From: WTKD01 sp965243525
GTDB taxonomy: Bacteria > Spirochaetota > Spirochaetia > WTKD01
Length of the DNA: 64,000 bases
Direction of reading: 5' to 3'
Assembly (NCBI GenBank): GCA_965243525.1
Contig: OZ251568.1
Span: forward strand, 1,488,001-1,552,000
The stretch's first letter is position 1, and every line of letters begins with the position of its first letter. Made by a program: the position numbers and the translations under genes. The notes beneath the pieces are model-generated. The model worked only from the letters and a program-made list of their open reading frames with translations. It ran no database searches and was not told the DNA's origin. Shown here piece by piece: positions 17,491 through 27,509 of the stretch.

Positions 17491-19449
17491 TTATAATAAA
17501 GGAATGTTCCCTTGGTTCTGATCAGTGATGGCTTTTTTGGTTCCAAGATAGTGCATAGATACAAAACTAGGAATAGTACGTAATGCTTGCCTGAGTTTTT
17601 CAAGGTTGATATGTGTAGGATGTGTAAATGTACAGAGTGCATCCACCTGACCTCGTTCAGTGTCACGAATCAAAATGGCCTGTAATCGGATGCCTATGCC
17701 GGTTGCAATTTTTTCTATTCGAGCATAGATGCTGTCTGTGTTTTGCAGGTGGATGGTGCATTGTACTGTGTGGAGTGATGCCGAGGTGATCCATGAAACA
17801 CTGACAAAGGGGGTTCGTCGATTTTTTTGAATCTGCTTGCAATCATGCGCATGCACCTCGATGGTCTGGTTTTTTTTGAGTATTGCTTGGATAACCACCG
17901 AGGGGTTTATCGTGCAGCATTGGGCAGTCTTCAACGATAGGCTAAGAACAGTTTTGTTGAAGTATTTGCATATTTTTGGATAGTCAAAATGCGCAATAAT
18001 TTTCCCTTGGACAATGGAGTTTTTTTCGTTGTTGTTTATCCAATGAGCAATGCGACTGCGCGCATGCGAAGTTTTTACGTGGTATACCCAGTTGATATGG
18101 GGATGGCTGGTTTTTGTGGTAATGATCTCTACCACATCAGTATTTGTTAAGGGTTCTGCTAGCCGCACCACGGTGCCATTGATTCGCGCAGCCATGGCAT
18201 GCAATCCAATCTCAGTGTGGATTTTAAAGGCAAAATCCAATGCTGTTGAACCCAGGGGGAGGTTAATTGGATCTCCGACAGGGGTGAATGTCGTTAGGCG
18301 ATCTTGGAGTGCTTCATGCTGAATCTCATCAAGGTAATGAGGGTCCTGCTTTCCAGCGTCTTTGAGCGCTGAGATATCTCCGAAGGGTGAATTACCAATC
18401 GTAACAATATTTTTCTTTTTGTATTTCCAATGTGCAGCAACTCCACTTTCAGCCGTTTCGTGCATTTCCTGTGTCCGAATCTGTACCTCAAGGCTTCTTC
18501 CATCTGGACCAAGGACGGTGCTGTGGAGGCTTCGGTATCCATTTGTCTTTGGCAATGCAATATAATCTTTGAACCGTCCGTCCAACGGCGACCATTTTTT
18601 GTGGATGATCCCGAGCGCGATATAGCAATCCTTTTCTGATTTACAGATAATACGCAATCCAAATAAATCGTATATTTCCTCAACCGGTTTTAGATCTTGA
18701 ATAATTTTTTTATAGAGCGAGGGAATGCTCTTTATGCGAGCGTATACATCAGCATACAGTTGATGTTGCTGGAGTAATTCGTGGGTGGCTTGTTCAATAC
18801 GTTGGAGTTGTCCGGTCTCGAGCTGCTGTATGACATAGGATTTTATCTGACTATAAAGAAGCGGATCTTTATGTCTATACGAAAATTCTTCAAGGTTTTG
18901 GGCGATCCAATGGATGCCTAGTTTCTCTGCCAGTGGAATATAAAGTGAGACCGTTTCATCAACGATTCTGAGCTGTTTTTCGCGCGGAATTGAATCAAGC
19001 GTTGAGACATTATGGAGCCTATCGGCGAGTTTTATAATCATAACTCGGTGATCTTGGGTCATGTTAACAAAGAGGTGCACGAGATTTTGTGTATGAATCT
19101 GTTGCTGTGGAATCAACTGCAGGGCCGATAGTTTTGTTAACCCGTTCACGATCTGAGCTACTTCTTTGCCAAAACGGTCCTCAATCAAATTAATCGTTGT
19201 GGATGAATCCTCAACGACATCGTGCAAAAGGGCGCTGACTACTGACGGAGAATCAAGCCCCAGAGTTACCACAATGTTTGCAACCGATAGCGGATGTGAT
19301 ATATAGGGTTCTCCGCTTACCCTCGTTTGATTTGCATGGACCTTTTTCGCAAACAAGAATGCAGATTTGATCTGATCTTGTTCCTCTTTGGTGTACTGAT
19401 GTAGGTTTGTTTCGATCTGTTTGAATGTGAACAGCGTGTGAACTGACAT
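17491..19449 (-). CDS. rel: Bifunctional (p)ppGpp synthetase/hydrolase Rel
   Basis: Makes and degrades the stringent-response alarmone. From the N terminus: HD hydrolase domain (HPLSVANIV, HDVVEDS, ADRLHNV, all intact), synthetase domain (DLFGLRIIC, PKTNGYRSLHSTV), TGS domain (FTPVGDPINLPLGSTALDFAF) and a C-terminal ACT-like region. The longest frame begins at 19470, but the ATG at 19449 (MSVHTL) lies one base after the prmC stop and gives the usual N terminus, so 652 residues. The C-terminal half is somewhat short and the conserved-cysteine region is degenerate (AQCCTINPS). It is the last gene of the rhomboid-prfA-prmC-rel unit. Confidence 0.93.
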   Translation of the reverse strand: MSVHTLFTFKQIETNLHQYTKEEQDQIKSAFLFAKKVHANQTRVSGEPYISHPLSVANIVVTLGLDSPSVVSALLHDVVEDSSTTINLIEDRFGKEVAQIVNGLTKLSALQLIPQQQIHTQNLVHLFVNMTQDHRVMIIKLADRLHNVSTLDSIPREKQLRIVDETVSLYIPLAEKLGIHWIAQNLEEFSYRHKDPLLYSQIKSYVIQQLETGQLQRIEQATHELLQQHQLYADVYARIKSIPSLYKKIIQDLKPVEEIYDLFGLRIICKSEKDCYIALGIIHKKWSPLDGRFKDYIALPKTNGYRSLHSTVLGPDGRSLEVQIRTQEMHETAESGVAAHWKYKKKNIVTIGNSPFGDISALKDAGKQDPHYLDEIQHEALQDRLTTFTPVGDPINLPLGSTALDFAFKIHTEIGLHAMAARINGTVVRLAEPLTNTDVVEIITTKTSHPHINWVYHVKTSHARSRIAHWINNNEKNSIVQGKIIAHFDYPKICKYFNKTVLSLSLKTAQCCTINPSVVIQAILKKNQTIEVHAHDCKQIQKNRRTPFVSVSWITSASLHTVQCTIHLQNTDSIYARIEKIATGIGIRLQAILIRDTERGQVDALCTFTHPTHINLEKLRQALRTIPSFVSMHYLGTKKAITDQNQGNIPLL

Positions 19450-19450
19450 A

Positions 19451-20338
19451 TTATACCTTGGCGCAAACAAGCCGTGGAAATCCGGCTAAATCAGGATACC
19501 ATGTTGTGTCTTGAATGCCACTGTCATGTAATAATGATAACACAGCGTCTCGCTGATCGTGTCCGATTTCAAAGGCAATAAATCCGGGGCTACGTAGGTA
19601 TTCGTGCATATCGGAGATAATTTTTGTATAGAAATACAAACCATCGATTCCACCGTCGATTGCTCGTGACGATTCTGAGGGGATTGAAGCCTCGGCAGCC
19701 AATGCGCTTGGAATATAGGGAGGGTTTGCGGTGATAACAGAAAAAGAATGACGCCAAGATGGGGAAAGGGCTGAAAACAAATCACCCTGTATGATGGTAT
19801 CGATGCATCCTTGGTGGAGGGTATTGTTGAGATGGACATTTTTGATTGCAGCATCGTCGATATCGCTGGCAACAATATGGGTTGGAATTTGCAGATCTGC
19901 GCAGGCGTGTGCAAGCGTTATTGCAATACATCCAGTTCCCGTGCAGAGGTCAAGTATGGTTAGTGGGTGAGCAGCAGAAAACAAGGTAGGGTCAGCACAT
20001 TGTGCGCGAATGTATGCGATGCAATGATCTAGGATCAGTTCAGTTTCGGGACGGGGCATTAGTACAGAAGGAAGGAGTCGAAATTTATGTCCATGGAATT
20101 CTTTTTCACCGCGTATATGTGCTAGTGAATATCCCTGTGCACGCAATTGTATTCCGTGGGTGATTTTTTTTAGTTTTTCGGAACTGATGGATTGATCTTC
20201 GCACAAAAAAGTGTCCTCAAGACTCATATCTAGGTGTGTTGCAATGATCAGTCGAGCTTCGCGCTGAGGCGATTCTATGCCAGGAGTTTTTCTGAGCGTC
20301 TTCGTAGACTGCTGAATGCAAGTTCCCAGCTTAGGCAT
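19451..20338 (-). CDS. prmC: Release factor glutamine methyltransferase PrmC
   Basis: Methylates the glutamine of the GGQ motif in peptide chain release factors. The S-adenosylmethionine fold shows ILDLCTGTGCIAITLAHA and the catalytic NPPY motif in ITANPPYIPS, with the N-terminal helical domain that contacts the release factor. The start at 20338 (MPKLGTC) is chosen because it follows the prfA stop by one base (TGATATG); the longer frame to 20413 would overlap prfA. 295 residues, normal size. prfA-prmC is a conserved pair. Confidence 0.94.
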   Translation of the reverse strand: MPKLGTCIQQSTKTLRKTPGIESPQREARLIIATHLDMSLEDTFLCEDQSISSEKLKKITHGIQLRAQGYSLAHIRGEKEFHGHKFRLLPSVLMPRPETELILDHCIAYIRAQCADPTLFSAAHPLTILDLCTGTGCIAITLAHACADLQIPTHIVASDIDDAAIKNVHLNNTLHQGCIDTIIQGDLFSALSPSWRHSFSVITANPPYIPSALAAEASIPSESSRAIDGGIDGLYFYTKIISDMHEYLRSPGFIAFEIGHDQRDAVLSLLHDSGIQDTTWYPDLAGFPRLVCAKV

Positions 20339-20339
20339 A

Positions 20340-21401
20340 TCAAAATTTTTCTTGTGAAGCAAGTAATAGGGGTTCAAATAATTTATCAAGTTCACCGGCA
20401 ATGATAAGATCAAGTTGATAAATTGTTACGTTGATACGATGATCACTCACGCGATTTTGTGGGAAATTATAGGTGCGAATTCGCTCGCTTCGGTCACCTG
20501 TTCCAATTTGCTTTTTGCGTTCATCCGCCATTTCTTGTTGTCGCTTCTCTTGTTCAGCTTCAAAGAGGCGAGCCTTTAACACGCGTAATGCCTTAGCCTT
20601 GTTTTTGTGTTGGCTTTTTTCGTCTTGGCAAGTGACCACGGTTCCTGTTGGCACATGGGTTATGCGAACTGCAGAATCAGTGGTGTTAACACTTTGGCCC
20701 CCTGGTCCTGAAGAGCGATACACATCAATACGAAGATCCTCGGTGCGCACTTCGATTTCTTGATCATCCACTTCTGGCAGCACCGCAACGCTCACCGCAG
20801 ATGTGTGAATCCGCCCTGAACTCTCTGTTACAGGGATGCGTTGCACGCGGTGTACCCCTTTTTCATATTTCATACATGCGTAGACCGATTCTCCTGAAAG
20901 AGAAAAAACAATCTCTCGATAACCACCGATTTCTGTTTCATGTGCTTCAAGCGTTTCGAGCTTCCAAGATCTTTTTTCAGCATAGCGAAGATACATGCGG
21001 TAAAGGTCTGCAACAAATAGAGAAGCCTCCTCCCCACCGGTACCTGCGCGAATTTCGATAATACAATCACTATCGTCCAAGGGATCCCGTGGAATAAGCA
21101 ACAAACGTAGTTTTCCAAGGAGTTTTTCGCAACGTTTTTCCAAGGGCTCTATTTCAGTAGCAGCCATCTCCATAAATTCAGAATCTTCTTGCAGTCCCCG
21201 GAGATCTTGCAATTCCTGCACCGCATCGGTTAACTCTTGTGCTGCATCATGTATCCCCTGGAGATGCGTCATTTCTTTGACCATCTGAATATATTCTTTT
21301 GAACCATGTTGTGGCGGATTGCTTGCAAATATCTCGTTCAGTTCTGCAAGGCGTGCATTGTTTTCTTGAATTCGGTCTAGAAAAGCAGTTTCAAGTTTCA
21401 T
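20340..21401 (-). CDS. prfA: Peptide chain release factor 1
   Basis: Recognises UAA and UAG stop codons. 353 residues. The codon-reading tripeptide is PVT in RIPVTESSGRIHTS (PxT class, therefore RF1 and not RF2), and the hydrolysis motif GGQ is in SSGPGGQSVNTTDSAV. The start overlaps the rhomboid-like stop by four bases, and its stop touches prmC. Confidence 0.97.
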   Translation of the reverse strand: MKLETAFLDRIQENNARLAELNEIFASNPPQHGSKEYIQMVKEMTHLQGIHDAAQELTDAVQELQDLRGLQEDSEFMEMAATEIEPLEKRCEKLLGKLRLLLIPRDPLDDSDCIIEIRAGTGGEEASLFVADLYRMYLRYAEKRSWKLETLEAHETEIGGYREIVFSLSGESVYACMKYEKGVHRVQRIPVTESSGRIHTSAVSVAVLPEVDDQEIEVRTEDLRIDVYRSSGPGGQSVNTTDSAVRITHVPTGTVVTCQDEKSQHKNKAKALRVLKARLFEAEQEKRQQEMADERKKQIGTGDRSERIRTYNFPQNRVSDHRINVTIYQLDLIIAGELDKLFEPLLLASQEKF

Positions 21402-21949
21402 CGGTGCTGTGGTTTCAATGTTAACCCATAGGCTGCGCTGAGGATAGCCCCAACAATAATTGATATTCGAGACAAATTATTTGAATTAAGAATTATATCA
21501 ATTTCGGCAAGGAGAAGCAGAATGATGATAGCAATAATACTCAGAGGCAACTCACCCCTGCGAACATAGCTGAGCGAAATGAGCAGAATCATACATACGG
21601 TTAATCCATCACTGCCGCTTAATGGGGTGGCACCGATAAGTGTATTAAAGCACCCGGTTATCGCTATTGAAAAAAGGATAACTGAGATGAGTTGCAATGC
21701 GCTGTAGCGTTTTTCGAGTATTTGTCCTACTAAAAGAAGCAGGGAGTAATTAGTTGCAAGATGTATCCAGGATCTATGTCCAAAGGGATAGCTGATGATT
21801 TTTAGAAAGGCATATGACTCGGTGAAGGAGCTCGGTGAAGTAAAATATACTGCTATTATGCCAGGAGTGATATAGATATCAAGGATATACACGACCACAG
21901 AGATCACCGTAATGCCAAGAAATATTGGAGTATTCCATGTTAGTTTCAT
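21398..21949 (-). CDS. Rhomboid-family membrane protein, probably catalytically inactive
   Basis: 183 residues with about six hydrophobic segments. The rhomboid signature helix 2 is recognisable (GHRSWIHLATNYSLLLLVGQILEKRY). At the serine loop the sequence is SGSDG where active rhomboids have GxSG, and in the last helix the position of the catalytic His is replaced (IIVGAILSAAYG). This looks like a pseudoprotease or a distant rhombosortase-like protein. The start at 21949 is preferred because the frame upstream runs into ligA on the other strand. First gene of the prfA-prmC-rel unit. ATGA overlap with prfA. Confidence 0.75.
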   Translation of the reverse strand: MKLTWNTPIFLGITVISVVVYILDIYITPGIIAVYFTSPSSFTESYAFLKIISYPFGHRSWIHLATNYSLLLLVGQILEKRYSALQLISVILFSIAITGCFNTLIGATPLSGSDGLTVCMILLISLSYVRRGELPLSIIAIIILLLLAEIDIILNSNNLSRISIIVGAILSAAYGLTLKPQHR

Positions 21950-22046
21950 AGGGGAATGTAGCAAGAGCATCTTTTTTGTGTCAAGCAGAAATAAAGAATT
22001 CCCTGAATACTCCCATATAGAGCTGAAGAATAGTATTATAGAGTGT

Positions 22047-23951
22047 ATGAATCGTCCAGATGCTCCACAAGACAGAAGAATCGATGCATTAGCAGCCAAG
22101 ATCATCTATCACCAGGATAGGTATTACAATGCTAGCTCGGAAATATCAGATCTTGCTTTTGATGCTTTGTGGGATGAGTTGCGACGGCTTGCGCCTGAAC
22201 ATCCCGTTTTGCAGAATATTGGGCGAGATGAGAACGCGATGTATGCAAAACGCGAACACCGCATGGTTTTGCACTCACAAGACAAGGTCAATTCAGAGGA
22301 GGAATTCACGGCATGGGCAGAGAAGAGTGTTTATCCGCCATTTTTGGTACAGCATAAACTCGACGGCATTAGTTTTGAATTGCAATACGATGCAGGAAAA
22401 TTCGTTGCAGGTGTTTCACGTGGAGATGGACGTGTTGGAGATGATCTCACCCATAATGCCATCCGCATTCCCAACATTCCCTTCACCATTGATCAGCGAT
22501 TCACCGGAGCTGTGCGAGGAGAACTCATCATGGAGAGAGCGATCCATCGACGCTATTTTCCAGACCTTGCGAACACGCGTAACACAACAAGTGGCATTAT
22601 GAAACGCAAGGATGGCAAGGGTATAGAACATGTGAGACTCATTTGCTATGATGCGCGATCAACAAATCAGACAAGAGTCTTTTCAAATGAACCTGAAAAA
22701 CTTGATTGGCTTGCTTTGCAGGGATTTATTGTTGTTGAAACAGCACAGAAAGATTCAATTGAACAGGTGCTCACCCATCGAAGGCATCTTATCGAAAAAC
22801 GCACAAACATTCCCTATGATATCGATGGCCTTGTAATCAAGGGGGTTTCCATCGATGAAAAAGACAGTGAAAAAAATCGCCCGGAAAAGCAGATTGCATT
22901 TAAATTTGATGTTGAACAAACGCAAACGACGTTAGAATCGATTGAATGGAATAGGAATGGCCATCGCATTACACCCATTGCGCTTTTTACTCCTGTTCAC
23001 CTCCATGGAACGCAGGTGAAACGCGCAAGTCTTGTGAATTTGCAAGGCATTGGCGATCTTGGCATTACGCTAGGAGCAAAAATAGTGGTGTCAAAGCGTG
23101 GCGAGATCATCCCAAAGGTGGAATCGGTGGTTGCAACACCAAAAAACGCTTTTCTTCCACTTCCTCCTTATCGCTGTGATGATTGCAATGAATTATTCCT
23201 GTGGAGGCCAACGGAAATACTCTGCATCAATCCGCATTGTCGATCACGTGCCCATCATCGAACGCTCAAGTGGATACAGATTATCGGATTGGAAGGGTTT
23301 GGAAAAAAACGAGTCGAACAACTTTTTGATCTCGGCATTATATCTGATATTCCTGATTTGTACGCCTTGGATAAGGAATCGTTGATTCGCATTGAACGAT
23401 TTGGAGAACAGCTTGCTGATAATTTGCTTACTGAGTTGCGAGAAAAATCAGAGATTGATCTTGCAAGCTGTATTGCGGGATTTGATATTGCAGGAATAGG
23501 CACGTTAACTGCACAAAAAATAGTGAACGCAGGCTATGTAACGGTTGAAGCATTGGGCACATTGACGCATGAGCAATTATGTGAGATTCAAGGCATAGGG
23601 GATATTCTCGCTCGTGTATTTGTCGAAGAGCTGCATCTGCATCTTCCAGCAATAAAAAAATTGGTGGAAATGAAAGCGATACGCATTAAGGATCATCATG
23701 CTGAATCAAATCTATCAGATATACAAGGAAAGAATTTTTGTTTTACCGGTACGTTGTCATCGCTATCGCGAAAACAGGCTGCACAAAGTGTTACTCAGCT
23801 GGGGGGAATTGTGAAAACGAGTGTGGGGGCTGATCTTGATTATCTTGTTCTTGCATCCCTAGACTCACAGTCAAGCAAAGCGGAAAAGGCGCGAGAATTA
23901 GGCATCACGCTTCTTGATGAGGCTCTATTTTTGAAACTTATCTCTGACTAG
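22047..23951 (+). CDS. ligA: NAD-dependent DNA ligase LigA
   Basis: Seals nicks in DNA during replication and repair. The start at 22047 (MNRPDAPQD) fits the family; a longer frame from 21912 would overlap the rhomboid gene. Length is 634 residues, slightly short for LigA. The adenylated lysine is K104 in HKLDGISFE, followed by RGDGRVGDD, a four-cysteine zinc finger (CDDC, then CINPHC, around 375-400), helix-hairpin-helix repeats and a C-terminal BRCT domain (GKNFCFTGTLSSLSR). No close partner; it ends 37 bases before a convergent gene. Confidence 0.96.
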   Translation: MNRPDAPQDRRIDALAAKIIYHQDRYYNASSEISDLAFDALWDELRRLAPEHPVLQNIGRDENAMYAKREHRMVLHSQDKVNSEEEFTAWAEKSVYPPFLVQHKLDGISFELQYDAGKFVAGVSRGDGRVGDDLTHNAIRIPNIPFTIDQRFTGAVRGELIMERAIHRRYFPDLANTRNTTSGIMKRKDGKGIEHVRLICYDARSTNQTRVFSNEPEKLDWLALQGFIVVETAQKDSIEQVLTHRRHLIEKRTNIPYDIDGLVIKGVSIDEKDSEKNRPEKQIAFKFDVEQTQTTLESIEWNRNGHRITPIALFTPVHLHGTQVKRASLVNLQGIGDLGITLGAKIVVSKRGEIIPKVESVVATPKNAFLPLPPYRCDDCNELFLWRPTEILCINPHCRSRAHHRTLKWIQIIGLEGFGKKRVEQLFDLGIISDIPDLYALDKESLIRIERFGEQLADNLLTELREKSEIDLASCIAGFDIAGIGTLTAQKIVNAGYVTVEALGTLTHEQLCEIQGIGDILARVFVEELHLHLPAIKKLVEMKAIRIKDHHAESNLSDIQGKNFCFTGTLSSLSRKQAAQSVTQLGGIVKTSVGADLDYLVLASLDSQSSKAEKARELGITLLDEALFLKLISD

Positions 23952-23988
23952 ACGATGTCCGTTTAGAGAAAACTATTGCTTCAAATTA

Positions 23989-24423
23989 TCATCGCGCTGA
24001 AAAGAATTTTTCGCGAGTCTCAATGAGAGACATAAGTCTGCTGTTTCCATTCCACCATGCGGTGGCGCCGGCTATTGTGACTATCGTGGAGATACCGGTG
24101 ACTGCAAAGCTAGAAATTGCCAAGACATGACCAGTATTTTCGTCGAGAATGTCTGTGCTCACCAAAGACGAAGCGATACTGCCAACAATACTTGTGGCAG
24201 CGGTTATGCCAATCCCAACCCAAAACAAAGAAAGCCCATTTTTATATCCCTTGTACGCTCTTTTGAATTCTTCTTCAAAAAAGGTTTCACTGGAATAAGT
24301 GATAGAAAGTCTGTCTTTAGAAGAATTCCCATTTGAATTGTCCTGAGCAAAGACATTTAAGGGACTTCCAAAAAAAAGATAAGCTACAAAAAGTATACTT
24401 ATTATTTTGTTCATTCGATTCAT
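23989..24423 (-). CDS. Hypothetical exported protein with two membrane segments
   Basis: 144 residues. A signal peptide (IISILFVAYLFFGSPLNVFA, then QDNSNG) is followed by a polar stretch and two hydrophobic segments (LSLFWVGIGITAATSIVGSIASS and VLAISSFAVTGISTIVTIAGAT). I do not recognise the family. It lies convergent to ligA and 45 bases after an FAD oxidoreductase on the same strand. Confidence 0.6.
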   Translation of the reverse strand: MNRMNKIISILFVAYLFFGSPLNVFAQDNSNGNSSKDRLSITYSSETFFEEEFKRAYKGYKNGLSLFWVGIGITAATSIVGSIASSLVSTDILDENTGHVLAISSFAVTGISTIVTIAGATAWWNGNSRLMSLIETREKFFSAR

Positions 24424-24468
24424 GCCTAATAATATTAATAAAGTAAAAAATAGTCAATATCTTTACTA

Positions 24469-25581
24469 TTAACAATACATTTTTTTTGAAAGCCTAGAAA
24501 TAATGCGGCGTGCAGCCAAATGAGCACCGATAATGTTCTGGGCAGCTGGACCGACAACCAATTCAGAGAGCATTCCAGTCAGAAAAAGCCCATTCTCCCA
24601 TTCAAGATCGACATTTGGTATAGGAAACCCATCCTTCGTAATTTGAGCACCCGTAGATTGTGCAATCGATTGAATAAGATTTGGAAGGGGAGGGGCCGAA
24701 TCAAATCCTTGCGCAACGATAACTTGCTTTGCAGGGAGCTCTTTAGCTAGCCTTACGTATTTTTGATATTCTTCCATAGATTGGTGTAGACAGAAACGCT
24801 TTGGATGTTTTTTTAATGCATTGTGCAGTTCTTTAAAAAGATGTGGTGTTATAGATCCGGGATATCGAGCTTCCTTGAGTATATCTTTTCGTTTCAGTAC
24901 ATCTTTTTCTCGCAAAAACATATCTTTACATTTTGGGCCAATATAGCATGGATTGCTGTCAAATTGTTGTGTACATAGGGGATATTGGGATACAAGGTGA
25001 ACAATTGCTCCTGCTGATATCAAAGATAATGCTATTTGTACTCCGGTCATGCCGGCACCGAAAACTAGACATTCATCGGCATCAGTGTATGAGTGCAAGG
25101 AGAAATTATGATCAAAAACCGAAATTCCATGAGCTATGGGCATAGTCTTTCTTCCGGGAGCAAGGATAACCACATCAGATAAGAGATTTCCTTGATCGGT
25201 TTCAAGAATCCAGTGATCATTCTTTTTTGTTATCGTTTTGACCTCTGCCTTATTGTGATGGCCTTCCAGATCGTATTGATCAATCATGTGCCGGGCGGCA
25301 GCATTAAAAAGACGTAATGATGGCCTCCAATAGGGCATTTGAAAATCATGTGAACTATAGGCATGTTGCCTTGCATAGGAAAGCAATGCAGTAAAAGAAT
25401 GGCCAACACAATGCGAAGCGGGAGAACGTAGAAATTGCATCCCACAGGCAGCACTTCGTGTATTCCATTGGTTGAGCAATCGCTCGTGAGGATCAAGTAT
25501 TGTGATTTCTGTGTTGGGCAGATGGTGCTTAGTGTATAGTGCAAGAATACATCCAAAAATCCCGCCGCCAAGGATAACCAT
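24469..25581 (-). CDS. FAD/NAD(P)-binding oxidoreductase, SidA/IucD-like or flavin monooxygenase-like
   Basis: 370 residues with an N-terminal dinucleotide fold (VILGGGIFGCILALY) for FAD and a second one (CLVFGAGMTGVQIALSLI) for NAD(P)H. The stretch MQFLRSPASHCVGHSF resembles the FAD-binding part of N-hydroxylating monooxygenases (lysine/ornithine type), and TGMLSELVVGPAAQNIIGAHLAAR closes the FAD site. Substrate unknown. Its ATG is one base after the stop of the large unknown gene (TGATATG), so both are translated from one message. Confidence 0.75.
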   Translation of the reverse strand: MVILGGGIFGCILALYTKHHLPNTEITILDPHERLLNQWNTRSAACGMQFLRSPASHCVGHSFTALLSYARQHAYSSHDFQMPYWRPSLRLFNAAARHMIDQYDLEGHHNKAEVKTITKKNDHWILETDQGNLLSDVVILAPGRKTMPIAHGISVFDHNFSLHSYTDADECLVFGAGMTGVQIALSLISAGAIVHLVSQYPLCTQQFDSNPCYIGPKCKDMFLREKDVLKRKDILKEARYPGSITPHLFKELHNALKKHPKRFCLHQSMEEYQKYVRLAKELPAKQVIVAQGFDSAPPLPNLIQSIAQSTGAQITKDGFPIPNVDLEWENGLFLTGMLSELVVGPAAQNIIGAHLAARRIISRLSKKMYC

Positions 25582-25582
25582 A

Positions 25583-27367
25583 TCAATCGCGATTTATTGC
25601 ACTTCTAAAATTTTTCCACAGTTCGTCCATATCTTCTTTGTTTACCTGTTTAGGCTGTTTTGCACGATCAATGGCTTCCTGCTTTGCCTCAGAACTTCGC
25701 TTTCTTCGATCGGTCAAAGATTCCTGTGAGGTGGAATTTGCATCTTGTTTTCTTGTATCACGCAGACTCTTTCCAGAGACCAATCGTGTCTCTGCAATTC
25801 GGTCGATATTCCCAGAATTGATCCAATTGATATCTTCATCGAGGTCCTGATCTTGTTTCTTGAACACCGTTTCAAATCGCTGAATAACCTGCTTTTTCTT
25901 CCCCGTGAAGATCCAGTATAATCTCTTGAAAAAAGGAAGAGAATTACAGGCATGGGTTACTATCTTAGTGATGTTCAACTCAAATAGTTCATCATAGTTT
26001 TTGAGTTCCATTGTCTCGCGCTTGAAGAAAATTCCCAATAACCGCTCGATGCCCTTTGTGTTGGATATTTGCAGAACATGCTTTGCGTGGATGAGAATAC
26101 TATCTGCCAGTTTAGCGGGGTGTTTTAGTATTGTTGCAATAAATGGGGCTTTGTGTCCGATCTCTTTTTGAACCGCAGTAATGAAATTTGAATACGTAAG
26201 CAGCATATGGTTGGTGACTCCAGAGTGAATACTTTCAAAGGTCTCTTCTTCAACCCATTTTTTTAATCTTTTCTGAAGCACCAAAAACTCATCATAAAAA
26301 TAGGAAAAGAATTTGTGGCTGTGAACATAGCCATTTTCTAGGCTAAAAATTTCTACTCGTTCTGTAGCAGAAAGGGGCCGGATATGTGCATTGGTAAATT
26401 CTTCCATGAATGTGAAAAAATCGTCTCCAAGCCTCTCTTGGAATGGCTGTATGATTTGCGAAAAAGACTCTTTACTGATGATATTTTGTGGATGCTCACG
26501 AATACTCGTAAGCAAATCGTCAACCAGTTTTAGTTTTTGTTCTTGTTCTTCTTTCCGCTCTGCTTCTTCTTTTATCACGCGATGTGTATATATTTTCAAT
26601 ACATTTGCATAGATAAAAATCTCTTTGCTGGTTTCCCGGCTTATATTTGGAAATATTTCAGAGCGAGAGGTGATGATGCAGTTTGCTATTTGTTGCCAAT
26701 CTCGGATATTCGTTTTCTTTATTTTTTCTTGCAAGTCAGAAAAGGTTGTATCAAGTTTTTTCGCAATTATTCCAACTAAATTAGAATTATTGAAAAAATA
26801 ACGTAATTTCAAAAGTAACCCATCAATCAACAAAGAGAATTTTCGTGTAGAAATACAGAGATATTCATTTTTCATGACTTCTACCATAACCGCTTGATCG
26901 GGAAAATCATCCTGATCGATATCGTTAATGGTTTGCAAGGGGATTTTTTTTAATGTATAGGCAAGTTCGGTGTAACCAGATTTACGTAATTCTGAAAACA
27001 GAGGCAGGGGCCTTCCGGGGGTGACGATGGACTCAAGGGTTAGCTCTTCAATTAAATTAAGGCTAAAAATTGCATTAAATTTATCGGTTAATACTATGTA
27101 GGAAGGAGTTAGTTCGCGATCTTGTATTTCACTACGCAGTATACCCAAGCCTGATTTTCGCAATCTTGACAAAAGAAGCGTTAACATTCCCTTTGCATCT
27201 GAAAATTGAGCATAGGCAACATCAAGAGCTTTGTTGTAGGAGATTTTTTCTTCATAGTGATTGCAAAGCCATTGAAAAAACTCTCGCTCTTCATTTGAAA
27301 AGTTCTCATTTTGAGAAAGCAATTCATTGCGTTCGGGAGTGTTTGCAGAGATATAACCCGGCTCCAT
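25583..27367 (-). CDS. Large conserved-looking cytoplasmic protein of unknown function
   Basis: 594 residues from the ATG at 27367; the longer frame uses a TTG at 27385. I do not recognise it. No signal peptide and no membrane helix are visible. The first ~130 residues look like one or two winged-helix-type segments (FFQWLCNHYEEKISYNKALDVAY, LLLSRLRKSGLGILRSE). A Glu/Lys-rich coil occurs around 280-300, and the last 90 residues are strongly charged and probably disordered (TRKQDANSTSQESLTDRRKR). TATACT lies five bases before the ATG, with no Shine-Dalgarno sequence, so this may be another leaderless or nearly leaderless start. Coupled to the FAD oxidoreductase. Confidence 0.7.
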   Translation of the reverse strand: MEPGYISANTPERNELLSQNENFSNEEREFFQWLCNHYEEKISYNKALDVAYAQFSDAKGMLTLLLSRLRKSGLGILRSEIQDRELTPSYIVLTDKFNAIFSLNLIEELTLESIVTPGRPLPLFSELRKSGYTELAYTLKKIPLQTINDIDQDDFPDQAVMVEVMKNEYLCISTRKFSLLIDGLLLKLRYFFNNSNLVGIIAKKLDTTFSDLQEKIKKTNIRDWQQIANCIITSRSEIFPNISRETSKEIFIYANVLKIYTHRVIKEEAERKEEQEQKLKLVDDLLTSIREHPQNIISKESFSQIIQPFQERLGDDFFTFMEEFTNAHIRPLSATERVEIFSLENGYVHSHKFFSYFYDEFLVLQKRLKKWVEEETFESIHSGVTNHMLLTYSNFITAVQKEIGHKAPFIATILKHPAKLADSILIHAKHVLQISNTKGIERLLGIFFKRETMELKNYDELFELNITKIVTHACNSLPFFKRLYWIFTGKKKQVIQRFETVFKKQDQDLDEDINWINSGNIDRIAETRLVSGKSLRDTRKQDANSTSQESLTDRRKRSSEAKQEAIDRAKQPKQVNKEDMDELWKNFRSAINRD

Positions 27368-27509
27368 ACCACAGTATACTATCAAGGAAATATCGATAGA
27401 AGTCCCTTATATGATTTTTTGTTGTATCCGCGGATGGTTTCGGTTTGACAACAACGGTTTTGTCTATGAAGTTCTTATTGTAATATAATTAAGACATGGG
27501 AGGGGATGA

